Positions 16,846-25,912 of a DNA stretch of 64,000 bases are shown here, one piece after another. The number at the start of each line of letters is the position of its first letter. Positions within the stretch are counted from its first letter, which is position 1. The notes beneath the pieces were generated by a model. It was not told where the DNA came from. It was given only the letters and a program-made list of their open reading frames with translations, and ran no database searches. The position numbers and the translations under genes were made by a program. The stretch comes from Bosea sp. 124 (lineage in GTDB: Bacteria; Pseudomonadota; Alphaproteobacteria; Rhizobiales; Beijerinckiaceae), in assembly GCF_003046175.1 (NCBI RefSeq), contig NZ_PZZM01000001.1:3117001-3181000 (forward strand), in the 5' to 3' direction.

Positions 16846-18294
16846 ATGAGTGTCTTAAATTCAAACGAAGTAACACCTCATGTTGTGCGAGTTGATCGCG
16901 ATCGGATGCGGCTGAGCTATGAGCATGTCCAGACGCTCGCCTTCTCTATCGACGTTATTTTGATCGTTGTCGCTAGTATATTTTCGGGTATTATCTATCA
17001 TTTGGTTATTTTCTCCACTTCTGGAGATATTATTCAATACACTTCATTTGGATTTTTGACGGCAATAATATTTACATTTTCTAATCATTTTAGATCTTTG
17101 TATGCCGGTCAGGAGCTTCTGGATTTTCATAAACAGGTCCGGAGCATATTGTTTAATATAATACTTACTTTTTTCGTTTTGACATCTATTGCGTTCAGCC
17201 TGAAGATTTCGGTCTTGATATCCCGCGGCTACGTCGGGTTGTTTTTCTTCGCGACTTTGCTGAGTCTGGTGGTCAGCCGTGCGGTCTGGCGGCATTTCTT
17301 GCACATCGCCCTGGATCGTGGGTTGTTCGTGCGGCGTCGGATATTGGCTATATGCGAAGATGATCGTGATCTGGCTGGCCCTACGATCACCGAGCTCCGC
17401 CGTTATGGGCATATGCCGGTCAGTACGCTCAACATTCCTGCCGGCGACGTATCTCAGGAAGACATCCATGGCCTTATCCGGCAGGCTGCGACGGCTTCCC
17501 AAAATCTATCGATCGACGAGATCGTCATTGCTATTTCGATACATCGACTCAAGATCGTAACCCAGCTTGTCGAGGAGCTTCGTTCACTGCCGCTGCCGGT
17601 GCGGTTCGCGTTCGACGGTGCGTCAGCCGAGGTGATATCGCGGCCGGCGCACCAGTTGGGCGGCATCCTGTCGTTCCAGGTGCAGCGGCACCCCTTGAGT
17701 TTTTCGGAAAGCGTCCTGAAACGGTCGCTCGACATCGTCGCGGCATCGGCAGCGCTCATTGCTCTTGCGCCGACGATGCTGCTGACGGCGGTTGCCATCA
17801 AGCTGACCAGCCCGGGGCCGGTGTTGTTCAAGCAGATGCGCTTCGGGGTGAACGGGAAGCGGTTCCAGATCTTGAAATTCCGAAGCATGTCGGTCTTGCC
17901 GGAGGGCGCGGATTTCAGGCAAGCATCCAGGAACGATGCGCGCGTTACCTGGGTCGGCAGAATCATTCGCCGGACCAGCATCGACGAGTTGCCGCAGTTC
18001 TGGAACGTCTTGCGCGGCGAGATGTCGATCGTCGGCCCGCGCCCGCATGCGGTCGCTCACGACGAGGCCTATGAAAGCCTGATCCAGCGCTATGCGATGC
18101 GACGATTCATGAAGCCGGGACTTACTGGTTGGGCGCAGGTCAATGGCAGTCGGGGTGAAACTCCGAACGTTGAAAGCATGGTGCTGCGGGTTCAATATGA
18201 CCTGTGGTACATCGATAACTGGAGCATCTGGCTCGATGCGTCGATCATGTTCCGAACTCTGTTGCTACTCTGCAATCCAAAGGACGTTTACTAA
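16846..18294 (+). CDS. Undecaprenyl-phosphate sugar-1-phosphate transferase (WcaJ/ExoY superfamily)
   Basis: 482 residues. Starts exopolysaccharide repeat-unit assembly by moving a hexose-1-phosphate from a nucleotide sugar to undecaprenyl phosphate. The N-terminal half has four hydrophobic helices plus a Rossmann-like CoA-binding-type domain (VRRRILAICEDDRDLAG). The catalytic half starts with KRSLDIVAASAALIALAPTML and contains SPGPVLFKQMRFG, FQILKFRSM, SIDELPQFWNVLRGEMSIVGPRP and KPGLTGWAQVNGSRGE, all diagnostic. The length matches the large WcaJ/PssY form. The 5' third is visibly AT-richer than the rest. It is the obvious first enzyme for the glycosyltransferases scattered through the window. 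Confidence 0.95.
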   Translation: MSVLNSNEVTPHVVRVDRDRMRLSYEHVQTLAFSIDVILIVVASIFSGIIYHLVIFSTSGDIIQYTSFGFLTAIIFTFSNHFRSLYAGQELLDFHKQVRSILFNIILTFFVLTSIAFSLKISVLISRGYVGLFFFATLLSLVVSRAVWRHFLHIALDRGLFVRRRILAICEDDRDLAGPTITELRRYGHMPVSTLNIPAGDVSQEDIHGLIRQAATASQNLSIDEIVIAISIHRLKIVTQLVEELRSLPLPVRFAFDGASAEVISRPAHQLGGILSFQVQRHPLSFSESVLKRSLDIVAASAALIALAPTMLLTAVAIKLTSPGPVLFKQMRFGVNGKRFQILKFRSMSVLPEGADFRQASRNDARVTWVGRIIRRTSIDELPQFWNVLRGEMSIVGPRPHAVAHDEAYESLIQRYAMRRFMKPGLTGWAQVNGSRGETPNVESMVLRVQYDLWYIDNWSIWLDASIMFRTLLLLCNPKDVY

Positions 18295-18409
18295 TTTCCC
18301 AATAATGTAGAAATTCAAGTCGACGTGGCGGCGCACTTGCGGATATTCTTCTGTTTCGGTGGTGTTTATCTGCTTCGTTCAAAAGCGAGTTGGTGCGTAG
18401 GAAATGGCA

Positions 18410-18994
18410 ATGTCGGGGACAATCGTCGATTGCACCACGAGCAAGACGAGTGACGCAGTCAGTTTGTATCGCCGCACCATGGGGCGCCTCGCCGGCGGGG
18501 TCGCGGTGATCCTGTCAGGCACCCGGGAGGCGCCGGTCGGAATGACCGTCAATTCACTGGTTTCCGTGAGTCTGAATCCCTTGCTGCTGCTGTTTTGTGC
18601 CAGACTTCATAGCGCGACGGCTGCAGCGATTGCCCGCAGCGAGGTGTTCTCGGTGAACATCCTGACGGAAGGGCAGATCCGCGCGTCGGTTCATTTTTCG
18701 GGAAAGCACGCGGATTTCGACACGGCCGACCTTCAGGCTCGTGACGAGCATATCTGGATGAAAGACAATGCAGGCACGATGCTTTGCCGTGTCGAACGCA
18801 TCCATCGCGCCGGCGATCACGACATTATCATTGGCCGGGTCGACGACGTCATCGCCGGAAGCGAATTGCCGGCGCCGCTGATCTATCATGAAGGGCAGTA
18901 CTATTCACTCGGAAGCGCCTGCGCGCTTCCCGAGCGTGGAGACAGCAGGGCGCTTCGCCTGTCCGTCCCGGATGGTTATGAAGGCCGTCCATGA
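18410..18994 (+). CDS. Flavin reductase (HpaC/DIM6-like), likely FMN supplier of a monooxygenase
   Basis: About 194 residues of the flavin-reductase-like split-barrel family, which uses NAD(P)H to make free reduced FMN or FAD. Family features are the opening LYRRTMGRLAGGVAVILSG, MTVNSLVSVSLNPLLLLFC, the FSVNIL strand and ...FSGKHADFD. The start at 18410 is favoured because TAGGAA lies six bases upstream. An ATG at 18404 is too close to it. Its end overlaps the following GT2 gene by 4 bp (ATGA), so it is translationally coupled to a polysaccharide gene. The only FMN-dependent monooxygenase I see in the window is the luciferase-like domain of the NRPS at 40674-45299. That domain needs free reduced FMN, so this may be its trans-acting partner (inference). 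Confidence 0.88.
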   Translation: MSGTIVDCTTSKTSDAVSLYRRTMGRLAGGVAVILSGTREAPVGMTVNSLVSVSLNPLLLLFCARLHSATAAAIARSEVFSVNILTEGQIRASVHFSGKHADFDTADLQARDEHIWMKDNAGTMLCRVERIHRAGDHDIIIGRVDDVIAGSELPAPLIYHEGQYYSLGSACALPERGDSRALRLSVPDGYEGRP

Positions 18995-20043
18995 CTGAAC
19001 TCGGTTCATGTGCGCCCCATCGTCGCGACGATGATTCGACCGCGCCGGGAACTGAGCATGGCGGCGCGCCTGCGCGGTCGGTCGGCATCGTCATCATCGG
19101 CCGGAACGAAGGACAGCGGCTTGTCGATTGTCTGGCGTCGGTCGCATCGGCGCATGCGCCAACCGTGTATGTCGATTCCGGATCGACGGATGGCAGTGTC
19201 GCAGCCGCACAGGGCGGGGGCACGGCCATTGTTCGTCTCGACATGTCCCGGCCGTTCACTGCCGCTCGCGCGCGCAATGCAGGGTTCCGCGAACTGATCG
19301 GCATTTATCCCGATCTCGATTTTGTTCAGTTCGTCGATGGCGATTGCGTGCTCGACCCGCGCTGGATCGGTGCCGCGGTCGATTTTCTGAACAGCCGGCC
19401 CGACGTCGCGCTGGTTTTCGGGCGGCGGCGCGAAATGCATCCGGATGCGTCCATCTTCAACGCGATGTGCGATGAGGAGTGGAATGCTCCCGTCGGACAG
19501 GCGCTTGAGTGCGGTGGCGATACCCTGATCCGGGGCGACGCCTTCAAGGCGGTGCAGGGCTTCTCGGACACGCTTATCGCGGGCGAGGAGCCGGATCTGT
19601 GCGTTCGGCTGCGAACCAATGGCTGGAGCATCTGGCGGTTGGACGCGGAGATGACCCGCCATGACGCCAATATCACTCGCTTTTCGCAGTGGTGGCGACG
19701 GAGTGTGCGCGCGGGCCACGCATTCGCAGAGGTCTCCCGCCGCCATGCGGGCTCGGAATTCGGGATATGGAAGCCCAGCCTGGTCCGCGCTGTCGTCTGG
19801 GGCGGGCTGCCCATTGTGGCCGTCGCTGCCGCTTTGCTCTGGCATCCCGTCTTTGTCATGCTTTTGGGGCTCCTGCCCCTCCAGGTGATCCGACTGGGAT
19901 TGAGGCGACCCGAGGGGGCAAAGGAGCGGTGGGCCCACGCCTTCTTTTCGGTGTTGGGCAAATTCCCGGAATTCCAGGGCGTTGCGAGATTTTATGCCTC
20001 CCTTCTCCGAAAAGGGGACAGGACCATCATTGAGTACAAGTGA
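18991..20043 (+). CDS. Glycosyltransferase family 2
   Basis: 350 residues. The GT-A fold starts near residue 31 with VGIVIIGRNEGQRLVDCLASV, continues with VDSGSTDGS and carries the metal-binding DxD as VDGDC (D116, D118). ARARNAGF is the usual acceptor-side helix. About 240-330 holds one or two hydrophobic helices (VVWGGLPIVAVAAALLW, VFVMLLGLLPLQVI), so the enzyme sits at the membrane. The ATG overlaps the flavin-reductase stop (ATGA). It probably adds a sugar to the lipid-linked repeat unit begun by the WcaJ-type enzyme. Confidence 0.92.
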   Translation: MTELGSCAPHRRDDDSTAPGTEHGGAPARSVGIVIIGRNEGQRLVDCLASVASAHAPTVYVDSGSTDGSVAAAQGGGTAIVRLDMSRPFTAARARNAGFRELIGIYPDLDFVQFVDGDCVLDPRWIGAAVDFLNSRPDVALVFGRRREMHPDASIFNAMCDEEWNAPVGQALECGGDTLIRGDAFKAVQGFSDTLIAGEEPDLCVRLRTNGWSIWRLDAEMTRHDANITRFSQWWRRSVRAGHAFAEVSRRHAGSEFGIWKPSLVRAVVWGGLPIVAVAAALLWHPVFVMLLGLLPLQVIRLGLRRPEGAKERWAHAFFSVLGKFPEFQGVARFYASLLRKGDRTIIEYK

Positions 20044-20554
20044 TTTGTCAGTACGGATCCACCGGATCGATCCGACGCGTTGATCCTTAAGCCGCCTTTT
20101 CGCTGTTTCGACGCGTTGGAGCGCGGCGCTCCCGGAAATCGGGACGAGTGAGAACGCCTGAAGCCGTTGACACGAGACGGCCGCGCCATGTTCGCAAGAC
20201 AGCGACAGAAGGCGGGCGGGCGTAGCTGGCCTCAATCGCGCATCAGGTTGGCATCTTTCGAGGAGCGATCCCGATTCTTGTCCCGGCAGAAATCCGGCGT
20301 CTGAGAATGCTGCCGGACACAAGGCCATATCGGTGTTTCTCTCCCTGCTCTCTGCGAGGGATTTGCGCTGGCGTTGAGAATTCTGATGATCCTGTGACGA
20401 AATTTGGCCGGTTGTGGCATATTTGCGCTAGGCTTGTGCGACATACGATGCGTATCGCTATGGTGGTGCCTGTCCTAGCGTGATCTAGTTCGGGTGATGA
20501 GCCAGTGGCCGGATTCCATGCCATGGGTGCTTCGATCGTCTGGGTGGAGCTCAA
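20044..20554. other. Gene-free stretch before tolC-like gene
   Basis: About 510 bp without a convincing gene. There is a 12-bp palindrome CGGATCGATCCG near 20069 and the word GACGCGTTG twice within 40 bp (about 20076-20120), neither interpretable. A 70-codon minus-strand frame at 20232-20444 lacks a ribosome site and family resemblance. Confidence 0.45.
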
Positions 20555-21967
20555 TTGACCAGTTACAGGTTCTTGAAGCTGCTGAAGTGCTTGGCTGATC
20601 GCCGCCGTGTGATCGCCGCCTTCGGCCTTGCGCTTGTTTCGGGCGTTTCGACGTCTGCGTTGTCGCAGACGATGGATGCGGCTTTGTCGCGGGCGTATTC
20701 GGGCAATCCGACGCTGAATGCGCAGCGCGCCTCGGTTCGCGCCACCAACGAGAACGTGCCGCAGGCGCTGTCGGGCTATCGGCCGCGGATCACGGCCTCG
20801 GCCGATATTGGCGCCAGCATCACCGATTCGAACCTCCCGGGCCTCGGGAGCGCGACCTCGCGGCTCGGCCCGCGCGGCGCCGGCGTGCAGATCGACCAGA
20901 ACATCTTCGACGGCGGCAAGACGCGCAGCTCCGTCGGCCAGGCCGAATCGCAGGTGCTCGGCGCCCGCGCGGCCCTGCGCAACACCGAGCAGAACGTCCT
21001 GCTCGATGCCGCGACCTCCTATATGAACGTCTTGCGCGACACCGCGATCCTGACGCTCAACCGCAACAACGTCGAGGTTCTGGAGGAGCAGCTGCGCCAG
21101 ACGCGCGACCGCTTCCAGGTCGGCGAGGTGACGCGCACCGACGTGGCCCAGGCCGAGGCGCGCCTGTCGCAGTCGCAGTCGCAGGCGATCCTGGCCGAAT
21201 CGAACCTCAAGACCTCGATCGCGCGCTACCGCCAGAATGTCGGCGCCGAGCCGAAGCAGCTCGCGCCCGGCCGCCCGGTCGAGAACCTTTTGCCGAAATC
21301 GCTGCCGGCCGCGCTCAACGGCGCGCTCGTCGGCCACCCCGCCATCATCGCCTCGCTGCATGGCGTCGATGCGGCGGAGCTGCAGGTCAAGGTCACCGAG
21401 GCCGATCTCTATCCGGTGCTCGGCGTGCGCGGCCTCGTGCAGCAGCGCTACGACGTCACCAGCTTCGGCGACAACCGCACCTCGGCCAGCGTCGTCGGCA
21501 CGCTGACGATCCCGATCTACGAGGGCGGCCAGGTCTATTCGCGGACGCGGCAGGCCAAGGAGACCGCCGGCCAGCGCCGGATCGAGGTCGACAGCCAGCG
21601 CGACACGGTGCGCGCCGCGGTGGTCTCGGCCTGGGGCGCGCACGAGGCCGCCAAGGCCCAGATCGTCGCCGCCCAGGCCCAGGTCCAGGCGGCGGAGACC
21701 GCCCTCGCCGGCGTGCGCGAGGAGGCCAAGGTCGGCCAGCGCACCACGCTCGACGTGCTCAACGCCCAGCAGGAGCTGGTCAGCGCCCGCTCCACCCTGG
21801 TGACAGCCCAGCGCGACCGCGTCGTCGCCTCCTATGCCGTGCTCTCCGCCATCGGCCGCCTCTCTGCCGAAACCCTCAGGCTCAAGGCCGAGGTCTACGA
21901 CGCCAGACGGCACTACGACCAGGTCAAGGGACTCCTCTGGGGAACGCAGACACCAGACGGACGGTGA
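20555..21967 (+). CDS. TolC-family outer-membrane channel of type I secretion
   Basis: 470 residues. Begins with a TTG preceded by GGTGGAG. An N-terminal signal sequence (RRVIAAFGLALVSGVSTSALSQ) precedes mature MDAALSRAYSGNPTLNAQRA, the standard first helix of TolC proteins. Repeated elements NLxLL-like helices and beta strands (IDQNIFDGGKTRSSV, LTIPIYEGGQVYSRTRQAKE) mark the two structural repeats. The last helix (RTTLDVLNAQQELVSARSTLV) is diagnostic. The gene is strikingly GC-rich with regular codon use, more so than its neighbours. It lacks an adjacent ABC/MFP pair, so it likely serves the system at 647-3759 and perhaps drug efflux as well. Confidence 0.95.
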   Translation: MTSYRFLKLLKCLADRRRVIAAFGLALVSGVSTSALSQTMDAALSRAYSGNPTLNAQRASVRATNENVPQALSGYRPRITASADIGASITDSNLPGLGSATSRLGPRGAGVQIDQNIFDGGKTRSSVGQAESQVLGARAALRNTEQNVLLDAATSYMNVLRDTAILTLNRNNVEVLEEQLRQTRDRFQVGEVTRTDVAQAEARLSQSQSQAILAESNLKTSIARYRQNVGAEPKQLAPGRPVENLLPKSLPAALNGALVGHPAIIASLHGVDAAELQVKVTEADLYPVLGVRGLVQQRYDVTSFGDNRTSASVVGTLTIPIYEGGQVYSRTRQAKETAGQRRIEVDSQRDTVRAAVVSAWGAHEAAKAQIVAAQAQVQAAETALAGVREEAKVGQRTTLDVLNAQQELVSARSTLVTAQRDRVVASYAVLSAIGRLSAETLRLKAEVYDARRHYDQVKGLLWGTQTPDGR

Positions 21968-22969
21968 TCAGGAATCGGCTGGCCCTTCTTTCCGGTCGCA
22001 CAGAATGGGTGGTGGGCCAGGGAGCTTCGGCAACAGGTTTGACACGGCCGCCGTGCCGTGAAGACATGACGATCCGGCAGCGCGCGCCACGTCGAACCGA
22101 GCTTACTCATTCGTCGTGCCGTCGAGTGGCTCGATCGTCGCGATCTCGCGTTGCCATCACCACCGTGAAATCACCTGACAGGCGGATGTCTCGTCGCCTT
22201 GGTTCAATGAGCGAATTCAAAGTCTGTTGCCGACATCAATCGGATAATGTGCCGAATCTGGCGCGTTTTTCGAAGTCTTATTTATTCGATTTCTCGACAA
22301 TACTCAGATTTTTCCGCATCAGCCCAGCGTTCTTTTTCGGGTTATCGCTCGTCTCCTTGTCTTCCGCAGGTGACCTCGGAGTGGGGGATGCTAATTTCAG
22401 TGCGATCTGCCGGCGGAGCTGCTCCCTCCTGGCGTAGTGGGAGATCGAAAATGGCCGTTTCATTGAATTCGTTTCCTGCGCCGCGTGCGTATAACGGGAG
22501 AGCGTCGAAATTGTTGCGTCATGCATTTGGATGAGGCGACGTCTCGTGCCGAGACCGAGCGGATTTTGCATTACGGCCGCCATGGCGGCAGGTCTCGCCG
22601 ATCGACACAAGGATGATGCGCTGGAGTGGCCGGGAAGGGGCATTGGATGGCCAGGTGACGAGAGGCCTTCGAGGCTTGCCGTAAAATGCTCAGATCCGTA
22701 GCGGCCGCCGGAGGCCAATAAAGTGATTGCGGTGGTTGCCGGCCCTTGTTCAAGCGCCAAGCATCGTGTTTCCAAACTCACCGCGGCACATTTTTCACCT
22801 CGGCGCAGACTGGTGAACTGCGTGTTACGCGGCAAAAGATGTGGGGGGCGGACGTAAGGAGAGCCGGCTGGCGCTTGGAAGTTACTATATTTCGAGTTGA
22901 GCTAAACCATTGGTAGATTTGGATCTCTGGCTCGAATAGTATCAATCGGGGCGCGGTTTGAGGGCGTTG
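21968..22969. other. Long gene-poor stretch between tolC-like and GH9 genes
   Basis: About 1 kb with lower GC than its flanks. I see only one possible small gene (22278-22463, minus). The last 100 bp are AT-rich and should contain the GH9 promoter. No repeat or RNA gene recognised. Confidence 0.45.
22278..22463 (-). CDS. Possible 61-residue basic protein, unrecognised
   Basis: Starts MKRPFSISHYARREQLRRQI and ends KNLSIVEKSNK. It is rich in Lys/Arg. AGGAAAC lies upstream of the ATG at roughly nine bases, a fair ribosome site. No family recognised, no neighbour on the same strand within 1 kb. Could equally be chance. Confidence 0.3.
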   Translation of the reverse strand: MKRPFSISHYARREQLRRQIALKLASPTPRSPAEDKETSDNPKKNAGLMRKNLSIVEKSNK

Positions 22970-25726
22970 ATGATGTTTCGCGTTGCATTCATGCTCATTC
23001 TGGGAGCGTGCATCCTGAGTTCGGCGGCCCGAAGTGCCTCACTGCCGGAAGTCCATGAGATCACGATCGCGACGCCGGACACGATCAGCATCGAGATCAG
23101 GGATCCGCCGTTCAAGCCTGGCGCCATCGTGCCGCTGTCGTCGCCCGCGGGGTCTCGCGGCGCCTGGATCAATCAGGCCGGGGAGTGGGGGCTCGTCGTC
23201 GGTCGGCAACGGACACACCTCCGTCGTGCCGATATCGCTCCGGAAACCTATCTGGACCGAGCGGTGATCGATCGCGCCGGTGACTATGGTTCGATTGGCC
23301 AGCGCAAGGTCGTCAGCGTCTATCGGAAATCCGTGCCCTATGATTCCGGCATGTGGCGAGGGTCGAGCGGCGAAACAGCCTTGGGGGCCAGCTTCAAGCA
23401 TTATGTGTATCTCAAGCTGGATGGGCCGTTAGCGCAGGGCGATCACGTCATCCGCTGGCCGGGCCAGCAATTGCCGGAGACGCGCTTCTCCTACAACGAA
23501 CGGCAGACCCGCGCATCGGCAATCCGGGTGAACCAGAACGGCTATGCGCCCATCGATGAAGGCAAGATCGCCTATTTGTCGCTTTGGCTGCCGGGCGCGC
23601 CCGATGAGGGGGCGGTCGACTATCGGCGCTACGGGGTCAAGGACTTCGAGATTCTCGATGCCGATGGCTCGGTCGCCTTTTCAGGCAATGTTACGCTCGG
23701 CCGGTCGCCCCGGGATCCAGAAGAGGGCACGGGATTGCCCGCCGGGCTCATCGATTATCCGAGCGTTGGAAGACCTGGCCTGCGTCCCGCCAGCGTCTCA
23801 CGGCAAAATCCGGTCACCTTCAGGGCTCCCTCGCATGGCCTGAAAGACAATCAGCTCGTCGCCCTGGCCGGCTTCACCGGCGCGCTTGCGAAGCTCAATG
23901 GAACCGCGACCATCGCGAATGTGACCGCGAACGAGTTCTCGCTCGTCGATGTCGAGGGCCGGGCGCTCGCCGAGGTCAGCGGCCAGATCGGTACCGTCGC
24001 ACCGATCAATCGCGCGAACCGATCCGGAACCTTTGTTTTTCGCATCGACTTCTCGCGCTGGCGGCCGGACCGCGAAGGCAACTACCGGGTCCACATCCCA
24101 GGCCTCGGAGTCTCGGACGCGTTTCGCGTTGCTGAGGATGTGTGGTCGCTGGCTGCCAGAACGGGCGTGGCGGGCCTCTACAACCATCGTAGCGGCATTG
24201 CGATCGATGGGCGCTTTGGTTACCGGCGGCCCATTGCCTTCAAGCCCGGTCCCGACTTCCCGATCTATCAGAGCAAGTTGCCCTTCGTCTTCAGCATCGA
24301 GAGCGGCTTCGGCTCCGTTCCGTTTTCGGCGGGCACGTCGGCCTCCTGGCTCGAAGGGCCGGCGGAGGCAGCCAATCTTTGGGGCGGCTATATGGATGCC
24401 GGGGACTGGGACCGCCGCATCCAGCATATCGAGGTCAGTTATGCACTGATGGATATGTTTGAACATGCCGGAGCGCGAGCGAGGTCGATGCCCCTCGGCA
24501 TTCCAAAATCCAGCGAAGTCCTCAGTTCAACGACCTATGCAGGCAGTGACGATCTGCCCGATCTGCTGCACGAGGTGATCTGGAACATGGACTTCTACCG
24601 TCGGATGCAGTTGCCCGACGGTCGCGTCCGTGGCGGTATCGACAGCGCCGAGCACCCTGTTCTCGGCGAGCCCAGCTATCTCGAGAGCCAACTTGTCTTT
24701 GTCTACGCGCCCGACCATGTTTCCGGCTTTCGTTATGCGGCGGCGGCTGCCAAGCTGGCGCGGATCCTTTCGGGTCTCGGCAAGGCGGATTTGGCCAAGC
24801 TCTATGCCGACAGTGCAGCCTCTGCCTGGCGCGCTGCGGAAATCGGCTACGAGGCACCCGATAAATTCTACGCCGATGCCCTGGAGGCCGCGAGAAAGAC
24901 CAATACCGGCGATGTCATCAACTGGGCGGCCAAGAAGGCGGATATCCAGGCTGTCGCCAAGACCTACCGGGTCGCGGCGGCAGCGTCGCTTTACCGATTG
25001 ACGGATGACCAGGCGCTTCGACAGATATTCGAGAGCGCCTGGGCCGAGGGCCTCGATGTGGTGTCACAGGGGGATGGCGCCTGGGAGTACGTCAATCTTC
25101 CCGCAGGCAAGGCAAATGGCCAGGTTCAACAATCGATCAAACAAGCCTTCGCCCGCTCGGTTGACTATATTCTCGCTCCGCATTCGACGGCGACCTACAT
25201 GAGTTTGAAGAACGCCTATACACCGGCCGGTTGGGGGCAGGGGTTGGCGCCGGATTACAACGCTTTTCAATTGTTGGTGCGAGCTCATGTCGTCACTGGA
25301 AACCGCCTTATATTGCAGGCGATGCAATTCGGGTCTGCCCATATACTTGGGGCAAACCAGGTCGGTCTGAGCTTCACCACCGGGCTGGGAACGCGAAATG
25401 TCAGACACCCGCTGCATGAGGATCATCGCGCCATGGGCGTGGACGCCCCGCGGGGCATAACGCTGTATGGCTGGGCGCCGCAGTCGATGACATCCTTCGA
25501 CTGGCTCTTCGGCGAGGAGTGGGCGCCCCTGTCGGATACGGCCCAGCGGGGCGGCGTGCCCTATAAACGAGTCGCCCCCGACCGCCTGGCCTTGCCGTTC
25601 TACGAATATCTGATCGAGTATCCGGGCGTCGTCGTGCAGCAGGAATATACGATCCATCAGAGTATCGGGCCGAGCGCTGCCCTGTGGATCTACCTCTACG
25701 GCATCGAGAGGCCGAAGATGCAGTGA
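22970..25726 (+). CDS. Secreted glycoside hydrolase family 9 (endoglucanase-like)
   Basis: About 918 residues with a signal peptide (MMFRVAFMLILGACILSSAARSAS). The middle region (roughly 160-400) resembles the immunoglobulin-like CelD_N domain that precedes GH9 catalytic domains (AIRVNQNGYAP...KIAYLS). It is interrupted at about 277-333 by a segment with the FCCH-like pattern VTFRAPSHGLKDNQLVALAGFTG ... LNGTATIANV. The catalytic domain has GGYMDAGDWDRR near 470-481, where the GH9 nucleophile-activating Asp sits. It also has FTTGLGTRNVRHPLHEDHR and, near 890, EYTIHQS with the probable acid Glu. GH9 enzymes cut beta-glucans. In this island it may trim the secreted polymer. A GAGGG ribosome site favours the ATGs at 22970/22973. 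Confidence 0.88.
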   Translation: MMFRVAFMLILGACILSSAARSASLPEVHEITIATPDTISIEIRDPPFKPGAIVPLSSPAGSRGAWINQAGEWGLVVGRQRTHLRRADIAPETYLDRAVIDRAGDYGSIGQRKVVSVYRKSVPYDSGMWRGSSGETALGASFKHYVYLKLDGPLAQGDHVIRWPGQQLPETRFSYNERQTRASAIRVNQNGYAPIDEGKIAYLSLWLPGAPDEGAVDYRRYGVKDFEILDADGSVAFSGNVTLGRSPRDPEEGTGLPAGLIDYPSVGRPGLRPASVSRQNPVTFRAPSHGLKDNQLVALAGFTGALAKLNGTATIANVTANEFSLVDVEGRALAEVSGQIGTVAPINRANRSGTFVFRIDFSRWRPDREGNYRVHIPGLGVSDAFRVAEDVWSLAARTGVAGLYNHRSGIAIDGRFGYRRPIAFKPGPDFPIYQSKLPFVFSIESGFGSVPFSAGTSASWLEGPAEAANLWGGYMDAGDWDRRIQHIEVSYALMDMFEHAGARARSMPLGIPKSSEVLSSTTYAGSDDLPDLLHEVIWNMDFYRRMQLPDGRVRGGIDSAEHPVLGEPSYLESQLVFVYAPDHVSGFRYAAAAAKLARILSGLGKADLAKLYADSAASAWRAAEIGYEAPDKFYADALEAARKTNTGDVINWAAKKADIQAVAKTYRVAAAASLYRLTDDQALRQIFESAWAEGLDVVSQGDGAWEYVNLPAGKANGQVQQSIKQAFARSVDYILAPHSTATYMSLKNAYTPAGWGQGLAPDYNAFQLLVRAHVVTGNRLILQAMQFGSAHILGANQVGLSFTTGLGTRNVRHPLHEDHRAMGVDAPRGITLYGWAPQSMTSFDWLFGEEWAPLSDTAQRGGVPYKRVAPDRLALPFYEYLIEYPGVVVQQEYTIHQSIGPSAALWIYLYGIERPKMQ

Positions 25727-25912
25727 GCCCGGTTCTCTGCGCTGACGGAGTCGTTCGGCCTCCGGCCATGTCAGCCGGCTACATTTTCCGGCATTGCGGT
25801 CAAAGATCGGTGCCGTAGCTCTCAACGCAGCTCCGGCATGACGCCGGCCGAACGTTTCCAATGCAAGGCACTTTGGCCAGATCACTGGCAGGCCAAAATT
25901 TCCGGAGCTGTT

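Noticed and set aside
20243..21913. Long minus-strand frame opposite tolC
   Set aside because: TolC on the plus strand has signal peptide and family motifs; the opposite frame is repetitive and Arg/Asp-rich.
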